A stretch of 42,892 nucleotides of DNA. It comes from PALSA-660 sp036508875 (GTDB lineage: Bacteria; Actinomycetota; Coriobacteriia; Anaerosomatales; PALSA-660). Of this stretch, positions 1 to 11,637 are shown piece by piece; within the stretch, counting starts at the first letter, position 1, and the number at the start of each line of letters is the position of its first letter. The position numbers and the translations under genes were made by a program. The notes under the pieces were generated by a model that ran no database searches, was not told the origin of the DNA, and worked only from the letters and a program-made list of their open reading frames with translations. The stretch is taken from assembly GCA_036508875.1 (NCBI GenBank), contig DATCGP010000073.1, positions 1-42,892 on the forward strand. The letters are read 5' to 3'.

Positions 1-436
1 TGACCAGGTTCGCCGCGAAGTAGATGACCTTCTCGAGCTGCTTGGCCTTGAGCTCCTCGCGGGGCTCGGTGCCCATGAGGAGGTAGGCGAGCCACGACCG
101 GGTACCCCGCAGGTACCAGATGTGCACGACAGGCGCGGCCAGCTCAATGTGGCCCATGCGGTCGCGGCGCACCTTGGAACGGGTGACCTCGACGCCGCAG
201 CGCTCGCAGATGATGCCCTTTAAGCGCACGCGCTTGTACTTGCCGCAGTAGCACTCCCAGTCCTTGGTCGGACCGAAGATCTTCTCGCAGAAGAGTCCGT
301 CCTTCTCGGGCTTGAGCGTGCGGTAGTTGATCGTCTCCGGCTTCTTGACCTCGCCGCGCGACCACTGCCGTATCTGCTCGGACGAAGCCAGACCGATCCT
401 CAACCGATCGAAGTTGTTGACGTCAACGTCGAGCAA
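1..436 (-). CDS. rpoC: RNA polymerase subunit beta' (N-terminal part, cut by window edge)
   Basis: Largest catalytic subunit of RNA polymerase. The first 145 residues are visible and read MLDVDVNNFDRLRIGLAS at the N-terminus. The first zinc-binding site is complete: C62 and C64 (ECYCGKYK), then C77 and C80 (CERCG). The start is a TTG at 434-436, chosen because a strong AGGAGG lies five bases upstream (442-447) and because the family begins with this sequence; no ATG or GTG fits. It follows rpoB by 91 bases on the same strand, the usual rpoBC arrangement. The rest of the gene, including the catalytic NADFDGD motif, lies outside the window. Confidence 0.95.
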   Translation of the reverse strand, partial: MLDVDVNNFDRLRIGLASSEQIRQWSRGEVKKPETINYRTLKPEKDGLFCEKIFGPTKDWECYCGKYKRVRLKGIICERCGVEVTRSKVRRDRMGHIELAAPVVHIWYLRGTRSWLAYLLMGTEPREELKAKQLEKVIYFAANLV

Positions 437-527
437 CTTGTCCTCCTAATAATCACGGTCCGGCCGGCCGGTTTCGCTTACAGCAAGCGCGGTCCGGCCG
501 GACCGATTCCCACGAGCTTTCGCGTGC

Positions 528-4016
<3,489 letters not shown>

Positions 4017-4069
4017 CAGGTGATTCCTCCTCCGGTCGTGGGGCTGGATACATAGCGCAGCAAACGAAC

Positions 4070-4098
4070 AGTCTATGCGATGGGCACGGACCGGTCAA
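4070..4098 (-). promoter_or_regulatory. Candidate housekeeping promoter for rpoBC
   Basis: On the minus strand TTGACC (4093-4098) and TAGACT (4070-4075) are separated by exactly 17 bases. This is close to the sigma-70/SigA consensus and lies 54 bases upstream of the rpoB start. It sits just downstream of the rplL-rpoB hairpin, the place where many bacteria restart or modulate rpoBC transcription. Confidence 0.55.
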
Positions 4099-4123
4099 TA
4101 CCTTTTCGTGCCTTTCTTGTCTT

Positions 4124-4163
4124 CCCCCTCCGTCTTCGCCGCAGACGGCAAAGACGGAGGGGG
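4124..4163 (-). terminator. Perfect 13-bp hairpin between rplL and rpoB (partial terminator or processing site)
   Basis: The arms 4124-4136 and 4151-4163 are perfect inverted repeats (CCCCCTCCGTCTT and its complement) around a 14-base loop. No T-run follows on the minus strand, so it is not a textbook intrinsic terminator. By analogy with the E. coli rplL-rpoB spacer, which carries an attenuator and an RNase III site, I infer partial termination or RNA processing that sets the ratio of ribosomal to polymerase transcripts. Confidence 0.5.
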
Positions 4164-4211
4164 GCCGGGCGCTTGCACGCACCCGGCCCCACCGCGGAGA
4201 TGCGGTGCGAA

Positions 4212-4595
4212 CTACTTGAGTTCGACGGTAGCGCCGGCCTCTTCGAGCTTGGTCTTGGCCTTGTCGGCGTCGTCCTTGTTCGCGCCGGTCAGCACGGCGG
4301 CCGGTGCGGACTCGACGAGATCCTTGGCCTCCTTGAGGCCCAGGCCCGGGACGATCTCGCGAACGACCTTGATGACGGAGATCTTGTTGGCACCGATGCT
4401 GGCGAGCATGACGTCGAAGGTGTCCTTCTCCTCGACGACAGCGGCCTCTGCGGGACCGGCGGCGGACGCGACGGCAACCGGCGCGGCGGCAGAGACGCCG
4501 AACGTCTCCTCCATCATCTTGACGAGCTCGGAAAGCTCGAGCGCAGGCTTGACCTTGATCGCCTCGAGGATCTCCTCATTGGTGAGTGCAGCCAT
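4212..4595 (-). CDS. rplL: Ribosomal protein bL12 (L7/L12)
   Basis: Stalk protein of the large ribosomal subunit that recruits translational GTPases. 127 aa: N-terminal dimerisation helix region (MAALTNEEILEAI), Ala/Gly/Val-rich hinge around residues 33-55, and C-terminal domain with KxxSVIKVVREIVPGLGLKEAKDLVE. The ATG at 4593-4595 was chosen because AAGGAG lies about nine bases upstream; an upstream ATG would add 12 residues that the family does not have. It follows rplJ by 79 bases, and the two products form the L10(L12)n stalk. Confidence 0.97.
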   Translation of the reverse strand: MAALTNEEILEAIKVKPALELSELVKMMEETFGVSAAAPVAVASAAGPAEAAVVEEKDTFDVMLASIGANKISVIKVVREIVPGLGLKEAKDLVESAPAAVLTGANKDDADKAKTKLEEAGATVELK

Positions 4596-4674
4596 GATGT
4601 GTTTCTCCTTCGTGTCCTGCTGCGGTGGCACGTCTCACGGCCCCGCATGTCTGTTGATACGTGCGGGCTTCGGC

Positions 4675-5196
4675 CTATGCCGCAGCCTTCTGGTCCGCAA
4701 CGGCCTGGACCGTGCGGGCGAACGCTTCGACGGGGCCGTTGAGGACCCGAGTAAAACCGACGATCGGGTTGAGCATGGTGCCGAGCAGCTTGGCGATGAG
4801 CACCTCGCGCGATGGCAGTGAGGCGAGCGCGGTGATACCGGCAGCGTCGGTGACGGCGCTGTCGACGAATCCGCCCTTCACCGCGAGGACCTTGTGGTCC
4901 TTGGTGAAGTCCACGATCGCCTTGGCGGGCGCGACCGGGTCGCCGTACGAGAACAGGAACGCGGTCGGACCCTCGAGCAGTGCTCCGAGGTCCGGCAGGG
5001 CCAGCTCGCGCATGGCGATCTGAGCGAGCGTGTTCTTGTACACGCGCAGCTCAGACCCGGATTCGCGAAGCTTCGTGCGAAGTGCCTGCAGCTCCTTGAC
5101 GGTCAGGCCGCGGTAGTCGGCCAGGATGACCGCCGACGCGCGGGCGAACCGGTCCTTGATCTCAGCTACTTCTTCGATCTTGTGTTCGTTGGGCAT
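4675..5196 (-). CDS. rplJ: Ribosomal protein uL10
   Basis: Base of the ribosomal stalk; binds 23S rRNA and several L12 dimers through its C-terminal helix. 173 aa, the usual length. The N-terminus MPNEHKIEEVAEIKDRF and the core LADYRGLTVKELQALRTKLR are characteristic. The ATG at 5194-5196 follows a GGAGG with a rather long spacing of about 12-13 bases; longer frames upstream run into the leader and have no family similarity. L10 usually represses its own operon by binding the mRNA leader, and the long structured upstream region fits this. Confidence 0.96.
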   Translation of the reverse strand: MPNEHKIEEVAEIKDRFARASAVILADYRGLTVKELQALRTKLRESGSELRVYKNTLAQIAMRELALPDLGALLEGPTAFLFSYGDPVAPAKAIVDFTKDHKVLAVKGGFVDSAVTDAAGITALASLPSREVLIAKLLGTMLNPIVGFTRVLNGPVEAFARTVQAVADQKAAA

Positions 5197-5528
5197 GGGT
5201 TTGCGTCTTCCCTCCTTTCGTACGCGAGACCGCCGCTTCTTCGTGCCGGCCGGGATCTCCGGTCGGCGTGGCGGTGGCCTGGTGCGTCCGGCGGCGAAGC
5301 TCGCCGCAAGAAAGCACATGGCCTCCACCGAAGGAACTCGGCGGAGGCCATGGACGGTTCTCGTCGCGCACGATAGCGCCGGTTCGGCGCTGACGTGCTC
5401 ATGGACATCCACCTCGGCTGGCGGGAACCTCTCTGGCTCCCCTTAGGCCCGGACCTTGACGATCCGGGCACCGGCTGTCTCCGGTGTCTGTCGGTCGGTA
5501 TCGCGTGGTGTCAAATGGTGCGTCGCGT
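5197..5528 (-). promoter_or_regulatory. Structured rplJ leader (L10-type autoregulatory leader candidate)
   Basis: This non-coding stretch upstream of rplJ holds two hairpins on the minus-strand RNA. The larger pairs 5317-5330 with 5339-5352 over 14 bp; its single plus-strand mismatch becomes a G-U pair in the minus-strand RNA, supporting function as RNA in that direction. A second, GC-rich stem pairs 5291-5297 with 5301-5307. Ribosomal protein L10 leaders are known before rplJL in many bacteria; that this one binds L10 is inference from position and structure. Confidence 0.5.
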
Positions 5529-5557
5529 ACCCTACCACCGCTGTCTCCGGGCGGCAA
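5529..5557 (-). promoter_or_regulatory. Candidate promoter for rplJ-rplL
   Basis: On the minus strand TTGCCG (5552-5557) and TAGGGT (5529-5534) are 17 bases apart. Transcription from here would include the whole rplJ leader. An alternative is a TTGACA at 5509-5514, which has no convincing -10 element at the right distance. Confidence 0.35.
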
Positions 5558-5581
5558 GCGCCCGATAGAGCGAAGCGGGTG

Positions 5582-6286
5582 TTAGTCCTCCAGTAGAGCG
5601 CGGGTGCGGGTCGTGTCGACCTTGACGCCCGGGCCCATCGTCGATGCGATCGTGATCGACTTCAGGTACTTGCCCTTGGCCGACGACGGCTTCGCGCGAA
5701 GGATCTCGTCGAGCACCGCGCCGTAGTTCTCGACAAGCTTGCCGGCGTCGAAGCTGACCTTGCCGATGCCCACGTGCGCGATGCCGAACTTGTCGGCGCG
5801 GTACTCGACCTTGCCGGCCTTGAGCTCTTTCACGACTCGCGCCACGTCCATGGTGACGGTGCCGAGCTTCGGGTTCGGCATGAGGCCACGGGTGCCGAGG
5901 ATCTTACCGAGGCGCCCGACCTTCGCCATCATGTCGGGGGTCGCGACCGTCGCGTCGAAGTCGAGGAAGCCGCCGCTGATCTTCTCGATCAGGTCGTCGC
6001 CGCCGACGACGTCGGCTCCTGCGGCCTCAGCCTCGCGCGCCTTGTCGCCGGAGGCGAACACAGCGACACGGACGGTCTTGCCGGTTCCGTTGGGGAGGGA
6101 CACCGAGCCACGGACCTGCTGGTCCGCCTGGCGGGTGTCGATGCCGAGGCGGAAGTGCGCCTCGACCGTCTCGTCGAACTTCGCGGTCGCAAGCTCCTTC
6201 GAAAGCGAGAGCGCCTGCAGCGGGGTGTAGACGACGTCCTTGTCGACCTTCGCGCGGACCTCGCGCAGTCTCTTTCCGATCTTCAT
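5582..6286 (-). CDS. rplA: Ribosomal protein uL1
   Basis: Large-subunit protein of the L1 stalk, which moves deacylated tRNA out of the E site. 234 aa, normal length. The signature around LGTRGLMPNPKLGTVT and the start MKIGKRLREVRAKVD are typical. The ATG at 6284-6286 follows GGAGG by nine bases; an open frame that continues far upstream in this phase is not coding. It follows rplK by 95 bases; that spacer has a small hairpin pairing 6346-6351 with 6357-6362. L1 represses rplK-rplA translation in other bacteria. Confidence 0.97.
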   Translation of the reverse strand: MKIGKRLREVRAKVDKDVVYTPLQALSLSKELATAKFDETVEAHFRLGIDTRQADQQVRGSVSLPNGTGKTVRVAVFASGDKAREAEAAGADVVGGDDLIEKISGGFLDFDATVATPDMMAKVGRLGKILGTRGLMPNPKLGTVTMDVARVVKELKAGKVEYRADKFGIAHVGIGKVSFDAGKLVENYGAVLDEILRAKPSSAKGKYLKSITIASTMGPGVKVDTTRTRALLED

Positions 6287-6381
6287 TTCTTCTACCTCCA
6301 GTGGTATGTCGGGCCTTGCCGGCCCTCCCACACGATCCTCTCGGGCCGGGCTTCTTGCCCGGACCGGGTCGCGCCACGTCG

Positions 6382-6807
6382 CTAGTCGACGACGGTGATG
6401 CCCATCGAGCGCGCGGTGCCTTCGATGATCCGCATGCCGGCCTCGACGTCGTTCGCGTTGAGGTCGACGAGCTTGGTCTCGGCGATTTGCCGGACCTGGT
6501 CGCGGGTCACCGTTGCGACCTTGGTCTTGTTCGGCTCGCCCGAACCCTTGTCGACGCCCGCGGCCTGCTTGAGCAGGTACGCGGCCGGCGGGGTCTTGGT
6601 GACGAACGTGATCGAGCGGTCCTCGTAGACCGTGATCTCGACCGGGGTGATGGTGCCCATCTGGCCCGCCGTCTGAGCGTTGAACGCCTGGCAGAACGCC
6701 ATGATGTTGACCTGGTGCTGGCCGAGCGCAGGACCGACCGGCGGAGCCGGGTTGGCCTGACCGGCCGGGATCTGCAGCTTTACGAAGCCGACGATTCTCT
6801 TGGCCAT
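6382..6807 (-). CDS. rplK: Ribosomal protein uL11
   Basis: Binds the GTPase-associated region of 23S rRNA and takes part in factor binding and the stringent response. 141 aa. Recognised from MAKRIVGFVKLQIPAGQANPA, the proline-rich PPVGPALGQHQVNIM and the C-terminal GTARSMGITV signature. It starts with ATG at 6805-6807 and is paired with rplA downstream, as is usual. Confidence 0.97.
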   Translation of the reverse strand: MAKRIVGFVKLQIPAGQANPAPPVGPALGQHQVNIMAFCQAFNAQTAGQMGTITPVEITVYEDRSITFVTKTPPAAYLLKQAAGVDKGSGEPNKTKVATVTRDQVRQIAETKLVDLNANDVEAGMRIIEGTARSMGITVVD

Positions 6808-6970
6808 GATCTTCTACATCCGATCCTTGTGTACCGTCAGCGCGTGATGCGCCTTCTTCATTGTCCCTGCTCACACATCGACGCACCACGCGCGACTTCG
6901 CTGGGCCTGAGAAGCCCGGCTGGGGCATCACTCCCGCCGGCGGGCCGCCGCGTCGCACGCGGCACGGAAT
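6808..6970 (-). other. nusG-rplK spacer with hairpins
   Basis: A 163-base spacer without an open frame of interest. Just after the nusG stop a perfect 7-bp stem with a three-base loop pairs 6947-6953 with 6957-6963, and further GC-rich pairings (GGGC with GCCC) follow. No T-run is present. It may act as a weak terminator, attenuator or part of the L11/L1 leader; the sequence does not decide. Confidence 0.3.
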
Positions 6971-7504
6971 CTACAGCTTCGCGACCTGATCGAACCCGAG
7001 CTCGACCGGTGTCTCGCGACCGAAGATTGACACCATGACTTTGAGCTTGCCCTGGTCGGCGTTGACTTCGGCGATCGTGCCGTCGAACTCCGCGAGTGGT
7101 CCGGAGGTCACCTTGACCGCCATGCCCTCGTGGAACTCGGTGAACGACTTCGGCTTGGCGCCGACGACGCCCGTGGTGCCCTTCACCCGCTTGACCTCGT
7201 CCCGGGAGAGCGGGACCGGCTTGCCCTGGCTGCCGACGAACCCGGTGACGCCAGGAGTGTTCCGGACGACGTACCAGCTGTCGTCGTCCAACTGCATCTC
7301 GACGAGGATGTAGCCCGGGAACACCTTCTTGTCGGAAGTGACCTTCTTGCCACCCTGCTTGATCTCGGTGACGGTCTCCTTCGGGATGAAGATGTCGAAG
7401 ATCTTGTGGGCCATGCTCATCGACTCGATGCGGTGCTCGAGGTTCGCCTTGACCTTGTTCTCGTAGCCCGAGTAGGTGTGGATGACGTACCAGCGCTTAG
7501 CCAC
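6971..7504 (-). CDS. nusG: Transcription elongation/antitermination factor NusG
   Basis: Binds RNA polymerase and, through its KOW domain, NusE/Rho or DNA. 177 aa. NGN domain first (AKRWYVIHTYSGYENKVK, FPGYILVEM), KOW domain at the C-terminus (GMAVKVTSGPLAEFDGTI). The GTG at 7502-7504 was chosen because translation from it gives the conserved AKRWYVIHTYSG; the open frame before it overlaps secE. The stop of secE and this GTG share one base (TAGTG), so the genes are translationally coupled. It lacks the long acidic N-terminal extension found in many actinomycetes such as Streptomyces. Confidence 0.96.
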   Translation of the reverse strand: MAKRWYVIHTYSGYENKVKANLEHRIESMSMAHKIFDIFIPKETVTEIKQGGKKVTSDKKVFPGYILVEMQLDDDSWYVVRNTPGVTGFVGSQGKPVPLSRDEVKRVKGTTGVVGAKPKSFTEFHEGMAVKVTSGPLAEFDGTIAEVNADQGKLKVMVSIFGRETPVELGFDQVAKL

Positions 7505-7737
7505 TACTGGCCCCCAACGCCAGCGAGGAACAGGATGATGTTCTTCGCGATGACGTCGTACGCACCGATCAGCACGATGAAGATCGCGAGCGTGATCACG
7601 ACGATCCAGGAGGAGCTGATGATCTCCGGACGGCTCGGCCACACGACGCGACGCATCTCCGCCTTGACGTCGCTGAAGTAGCGGGCCAGGCGCTTGAACA
7701 CGCCGGGCTTGGCCACCTTCGCGCTTTGCTGGGCCAT
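7504..7737 (-). CDS. secE: Preprotein translocase subunit SecE
   Basis: Single-span membrane subunit of the SecYEG channel. 77 aa: a short basic amphipathic part (RLARYFSDVKAEMRRVVWPSRPE, with the conserved WPS) and one transmembrane helix at about residues 47-72. The ATG at 7735-7737 was chosen; the open frame continues upstream through tRNA-Trp, so longer versions are excluded. It overlaps nusG by one base. Confidence 0.94.
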   Translation of the reverse strand: MAQQSAKVAKPGVFKRLARYFSDVKAEMRRVVWPSRPEIISSSWIVVITLAIFIVLIGAYDVIAKNIILFLAGVGGQ

Positions 7738-7848
7738 CTCGTCGAACCGTCCTCTCAGGTGCCCGCTCTCGACGTGCCGGCGGGGCGCTTCATTCGGTAC
7801 GGACCGGGCATTCCGCTTCTCGCGGCTTGGGCCCGGACTTGTGTCAGG

Positions 7849-7924
7849 TGGCAGGCCAGGAGGGACTCGAACCCCCAACATCCGGTTTTGGAGACCGGCG
7901 CTCTACCATTGGAGCTACTGGCCT
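7849..7924 (-). tRNA. tRNA-Trp (anticodon CCA)
   Basis: A 76-base cloverleaf on the minus strand including an encoded 3' CCA. The acceptor pairs AGGCCAG with CTGGCCT, the D-arm is GCTC...GAGC, the anticodon loop is CTCCAAA with anticodon CCA, and the T-loop is TTCGAGT. It lies between rpmG and secE, a very common place for tRNA-Trp. Confidence 0.96.
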
Positions 7925-7956
7925 AGATCACTGTGGATCCCCGCAGCGGGTGTTCC

Positions 7957-8106
7957 CTACCGGGTCTCTTTGTGGACCGTGTGGCAACGGCACCACTTGC
8001 AGTACTTCTTGAGCTCGATGCGCTCAGGGTTGTTCTGCTTGTTCTTCTTCGTCGTATAGTTCCGACGCTTGCAGTCCGTGCAAGCGAGCGTGACGAGCGT
8101 CCTCAT
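7957..8106 (-). CDS. rpmG: Ribosomal protein bL33 (zinc-binding form)
   Basis: Small large-subunit protein of 49 aa. It has the four-cysteine zinc form: CTDC near the N-terminus and CKWC near residue 38, together with the family pattern NYTTKKNKQNNPERIELKKYC. The start is ATG at 8104-8106 with AGGAAG seven bases upstream; a longer frame adds residues the family lacks. A strong promoter candidate lies about 70 bases upstream, so rpmG probably heads the rpmG-tRNA-Trp-secE-nusG unit. Confidence 0.95.
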   Translation of the reverse strand: MRTLVTLACTDCKRRNYTTKKNKQNNPERIELKKYCKWCRCHTVHKETR

Positions 8107-8175
8107 GGTATCGCTTCCTAACGAAGGGCCTGGTCCCACCCGGGAAGTTGCTCGGTCGGACAGGGACGGTAGCGT

Positions 8176-8205
8176 AATCTACCACCCGCTTTCGGCGAGT
8201 GTCAA
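8176..8205 (-). promoter_or_regulatory. Promoter for rpmG-tRNA-Trp-secE-nusG
   Basis: A perfect TTGACA (8200-8205) is followed after 18 bases by TAGATT (8176-8181) on the minus strand. The element sits between the tuf hairpin and rpmG. Confidence 0.65.
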
Positions 8206-8225
8206 ACCGCTCCGGAGCGGGCGAC

Positions 8226-8253
8226 GGGGCCCGACCCATCAGGGCCGGGCCCC
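8226..8253 (-). terminator. GC-rich hairpin downstream of tuf
   Basis: The stem GGGGCCCG/CGGGCCCC (8226-8233 with 8246-8253) lies about 33 bases after the tuf stop and just before the rpmG promoter. There is no T-run after it on the minus strand, as is common in high-GC genomes, so its efficiency is uncertain. Confidence 0.5.
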
Positions 8254-8285
8254 CTCTATGCGCAGTTTCGCGTGTGAAGGTCGAG

Positions 8286-9473
<1,188 letters not shown>

Positions 9474-9631
9474 GTGTCTCCTCCTTCAAAGGTGACGCTG
9501 GGCGGACCGGTCGCTTCTTCGTGCGTACCGGGCTCGCCCGCTGCCGGGTGACGGCCGGCTGGTAAGGACTGCGTGCTCTCGTGCCTCTAACGTATCTACG
9601 ACCGGCCGTCGGGCTCGGGCGTGGATGACCT

Positions 9632-9709
9632 TGGTAGCGGTGGCTGGACTCGAACCAGCGACTCCGCGGGTATGAACCGCGTGCTCTAAACCAACTGAGC
9701 TACACCGCC
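9632..9709 (-). tRNA. tRNA-Met (anticodon CAT, elongator type)
   Basis: A 78-base cloverleaf with encoded CCA. The anticodon stem CGCGG/CCGCG encloses loop TTCATAC, anticodon CAT. The acceptor starts GGCGGTG and closes with a G1-U72 pair, and the anticodon stem lacks the three G-C pairs of initiators, so it is the elongator rather than initiator form. A tRNA-Ile with lysidine-modified CAT is less likely but not excluded. Confidence 0.9.
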
Positions 9710-9786
9710 ACATGATATGCGACCGGTCAACGGCGCGTTCTCGCGAAGATCTCCGCGAGCGCCGCCTCCGACCGGTGAGTGGACAA

Positions 9787-9862
9787 TGGAGCCCACAATC
9801 GGACTCGAACCGATGACCTCTTCCTTACCAAGGAAGTGCTCTGCCGACTGAGCTATGTGGGC
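9787..9862 (-). tRNA. tRNA-Thr (anticodon GGT)
   Basis: A 76-base cloverleaf with encoded CCA; acceptor GCCCACA pairs with TGTGGGC read in reverse complement, and anticodon loop TTGGTAA gives anticodon GGT. It lies four bases downstream of tRNA-Tyr, so the two are co-transcribed. Confidence 0.95.
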
Positions 9863-9866
9863 GTAC

Positions 9867-9951
9867 TGGTGGGGGCGCCAGGATTCGAACCTGGGTAGGC
9901 GTAGCCAACGGGTTTACAGCCCGTCCCCTTTAGCCACTCGGGCACACCCCC
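9867..9951 (-). tRNA. tRNA-Tyr (anticodon GTA)
   Basis: An 85-base class II tRNA with a long variable arm and encoded CCA. Anticodon stem ACGGG/CCCGT with loop CTGTAAA gives anticodon GTA. The acceptor GGGGGTG pairs with CGCCCCC. Confidence 0.95.
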
Positions 9952-10017
9952 ACACAAACAAAAAGCCGTATTCGCGATGTCAAGGTCAGAACCGGAACCC
10001 TGCGAAAAGGCGAATGG

Positions 10018-10047
10018 ATAGTACCCGCCTGCCGTCATGCCTGTCAA
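10018..10047 (-). promoter_or_regulatory. Promoter for the tRNA-Tyr-tRNA-Thr-tRNA-Met-tuf unit
   Basis: On the minus strand a perfect TTGACA (10042-10047) is followed after 18 bases by TACTAT (10018-10023), about 65 bases before tRNA-Tyr. The 193-base spacer between tRNA-Thr(TGT) and tRNA-Tyr holds nothing else except small hairpins. Confidence 0.6.
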
Positions 10048-10144
10048 CGACAGCAACGGCACCGGGCGTGTCTACTCCCGACAGCCGGGACACCCTGCAG
10101 GGCCGGTGCGGCCTACGGTTGAACCGCGGACCGGGATGGGTCGA

Positions 10145-10220
10145 TGGAGCCGGCGATCGGATTCGAACCGATGACCTATCGCTTACAAGGCGATTGCTCT
10201 GCCAACTGAGCTACGCCGGC
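10145..10220 (-). tRNA. tRNA-Thr (anticodon TGT)
   Basis: A 76-base cloverleaf with encoded CCA. Acceptor GCCGGCG pairs with CGCCGGC; anticodon stem ATCGC/GCGAT with loop CTTGTAA gives anticodon TGT. It heads the tRNA-tuf series on the minus strand. Confidence 0.95.
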
Positions 10221-10266
10221 GCGTGAGACATTCTGCCGCATCCGACGGCGGAGCGCATCATGGAAC

Positions 10267-10287
10267 CCGCGCGACGCAAGCGCGCGG
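10267..10287 (-). terminator. Hairpin after sigH
   Basis: Seven-bp stem CCGCGCG/CGCGCGG (10267-10273 with 10281-10287) with a seven-base loop, between the sigH stop and tRNA-Thr(TGT). There is no real T-run, so this is a weak terminator call. Confidence 0.35.
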
Positions 10288-10315
10288 ACCGGACCGGGGG
10301 TCGCCCTCCCCCAGG

Positions 10316-10960
10316 TCAGCAGGCGCGGCAGCGCTGAATCTGGAGCTCGACCTTGCGCTTGACGCGCTGGAGGGCGTTGTCGACTGCCTTCGAGTGCCGG
10401 CCGAGCTCGTCAGCGATCTCGTTGTACGAACTGCCGTTCACGTACAGCCGCAGCACGTCGGTCTCGAAGCCAGACAGCGCGCCGATGAAGCCTTCCTTGA
10501 TACTGGCCGTCTCCCACGCCGAGATGACGACCTCGGCGGGGTCGCAGACCTCCCGCGCCGACAGGATGTCCGAGAGCACGCGATCGCCCTCGTCTTCAGC
10601 GCCCGCGGGCCGGTGCAGCGAGATGTAGGTGTTCAGCGGCGTATGCTTCTGCCGGCTGGCGGTCTTGATGGCCGTGATGAGTTGGCGTGTGACGCACAGC
10701 TCGGCGAACGAGCGGAAGGATGTCTGACGGTCGGGCCGGAAGTCGCGGACCGCCTTGTACAGGCCGATCATGCCTTCCTGGACGACGTCGTCGCGATCGG
10801 CGCCGGCGAGGAAGTAGCTGCGCGCCTTGCAGCGGACGAAGCTGCGGTACTTGGTGATGATCGCGCTCGACGCATTCTCGTCGCCCGCCTGCGCGGCCAT
10901 GACCAACTCGAGCTCGGCCTCTGCGCCGATGCGCCTCGCCGTTGCCCCTATTGCACCCAT
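10316..10960 (-). CDS. sigH: RNA polymerase sigma factor, SigH/Spo0H family
   Basis: Alternative sigma-70 family factor of 214 aa, close to B. subtilis SigH. Region 2 lies in the N-terminal half (DRDDVVQEGMIGLYKAVRDF, then TSFRSFAELCVTRQLITAIK) and region 4 with its helix-turn-helix at the C-terminus (SSYNEIADELGRHSKAVDNALQRVKRK). The ATG at 10958-10960 follows GGGGAGG with about 11 bases spacing; an in-frame start near 11032 would add 24 low-complexity residues. The position between yacP and the secE/nusG genes matches the B. subtilis sigH locus, supporting the family call. In Bacillus this sigma serves stationary phase, sporulation and competence; its regulon here is unknown. Confidence 0.9.
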   Translation of the reverse strand: MGAIGATARRIGAEAELELVMAAQAGDENASSAIITKYRSFVRCKARSYFLAGADRDDVVQEGMIGLYKAVRDFRPDRQTSFRSFAELCVTRQLITAIKTASRQKHTPLNTYISLHRPAGAEDEGDRVLSDILSAREVCDPAEVVISAWETASIKEGFIGALSGFETDVLRLYVNGSSYNEIADELGRHSKAVDNALQRVKRKVELQIQRCRAC

Positions 10961-11042
10961 TCCTTTGACGACCTCCCCGGTATTGGAACGGTGACACCCC
11001 CGAGACGAACCGCTCGCCCCCCGGCGAGACACGGCACAATGG

Positions 11043-11072
11043 ACGCTAGCTTGGATACATGACGTTTGTCAA
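11043..11072 (-). promoter_or_regulatory. Possible promoter for sigH
   Basis: TTGACA (11067-11072) and a weak TAGCGT (11043-11048) lie 18 bases apart on the minus strand, about 80 bases before the chosen sigH start. Confidence 0.3.
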
Positions 11073-11111
11073 CGAGAAAGCAGGAGAATACCGGGGCAAG
11101 GCGACGAGGGG

Positions 11112-11633
11112 TCAGCCGTCAGAAGGCTTCCGCCGGCCCGCCATCCGGTCGAGCCGGCTTCGTACGCCGCCTTCGAGACGGTCCGAGACCGTGGACCGGC
11201 CCGGACCGTTCGCGTGCTGCTCGCGCCACGCCCGCTCATCGCCATCCAGTTCCTTCGAGAAGGCGGCCGCGCGGGTCACTGTGACGCTTCCGCCGACCGA
11301 CGTCCAGCGCGTGGCGGCGTCCGAGGTGACGATCTCCGTCTCCTCTCCAGCGGCTCGCGCGCCCGACGCCAGCGCCTCGATCACCGAGTCGGCGTCGGTG
11401 CCGGCTGCCGAGAAGATCACCGTGAGCCCGCCTACCTGTCGCGCCTCCCCGTCGGACACGGGGTTGGATGCCCCGTCGAAGACGATGGTGACGCGCTCCC
11501 CTTCCGCCGCGCGGGCACCAAGGTCCGCGATCAGCCTCTCGCGGGCGGCGTCGATGTCCCGGGCGGCGTCGGCCGCGTAGCGGGGCGAGCCCATGAGCAG
11601 GTTGTAGCCGTCGACGATGACGTGGCGGGGCAT
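11112..11633 (-). CDS. yacP: NYN-domain ribonuclease, YacP/Rae1 family
   Basis: 173 aa with a PIN-like NYN nuclease fold: the N-terminal RHVIVDGYNLL carries the first catalytic aspartate, RVTIVFDGASNP the next acidic strand, and ADSVIEAL and EIVTSDAA the remaining acidic positions. B. subtilis YacP (Rae1) is a ribosome-associated endoribonuclease; equivalence is inferred from family and position. The ATG at 11631-11633 lies four bases after the rlmB stop; the frame continues upstream only as an overlap with rlmB. The C-terminus is basic. Confidence 0.88.
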   Translation of the reverse strand: MPRHVIVDGYNLLMGSPRYAADAARDIDAARERLIADLGARAAEGERVTIVFDGASNPVSDGEARQVGGLTVIFSAAGTDADSVIEALASGARAAGEETEIVTSDAATRWTSVGGSVTVTRAAAFSKELDGDERAWREQHANGPGRSTVSDRLEGGVRSRLDRMAGRRKPSDG

Positions 11634-11637
11634 CGGC

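Noticed and set aside
7738..7881. N-terminal extension of SecE by 48 residues
   Set aside because: The extension would be translated from tRNA-Trp sequence, and SecE proteins begin near MAQQ here.
9710..9786. A possible further tRNA or small RNA between tRNA-Met and tRNA-Thr(GGT)
   Set aside because: No cloverleaf can be formed; only a short CTCGCG/CGCGAG stem is present.
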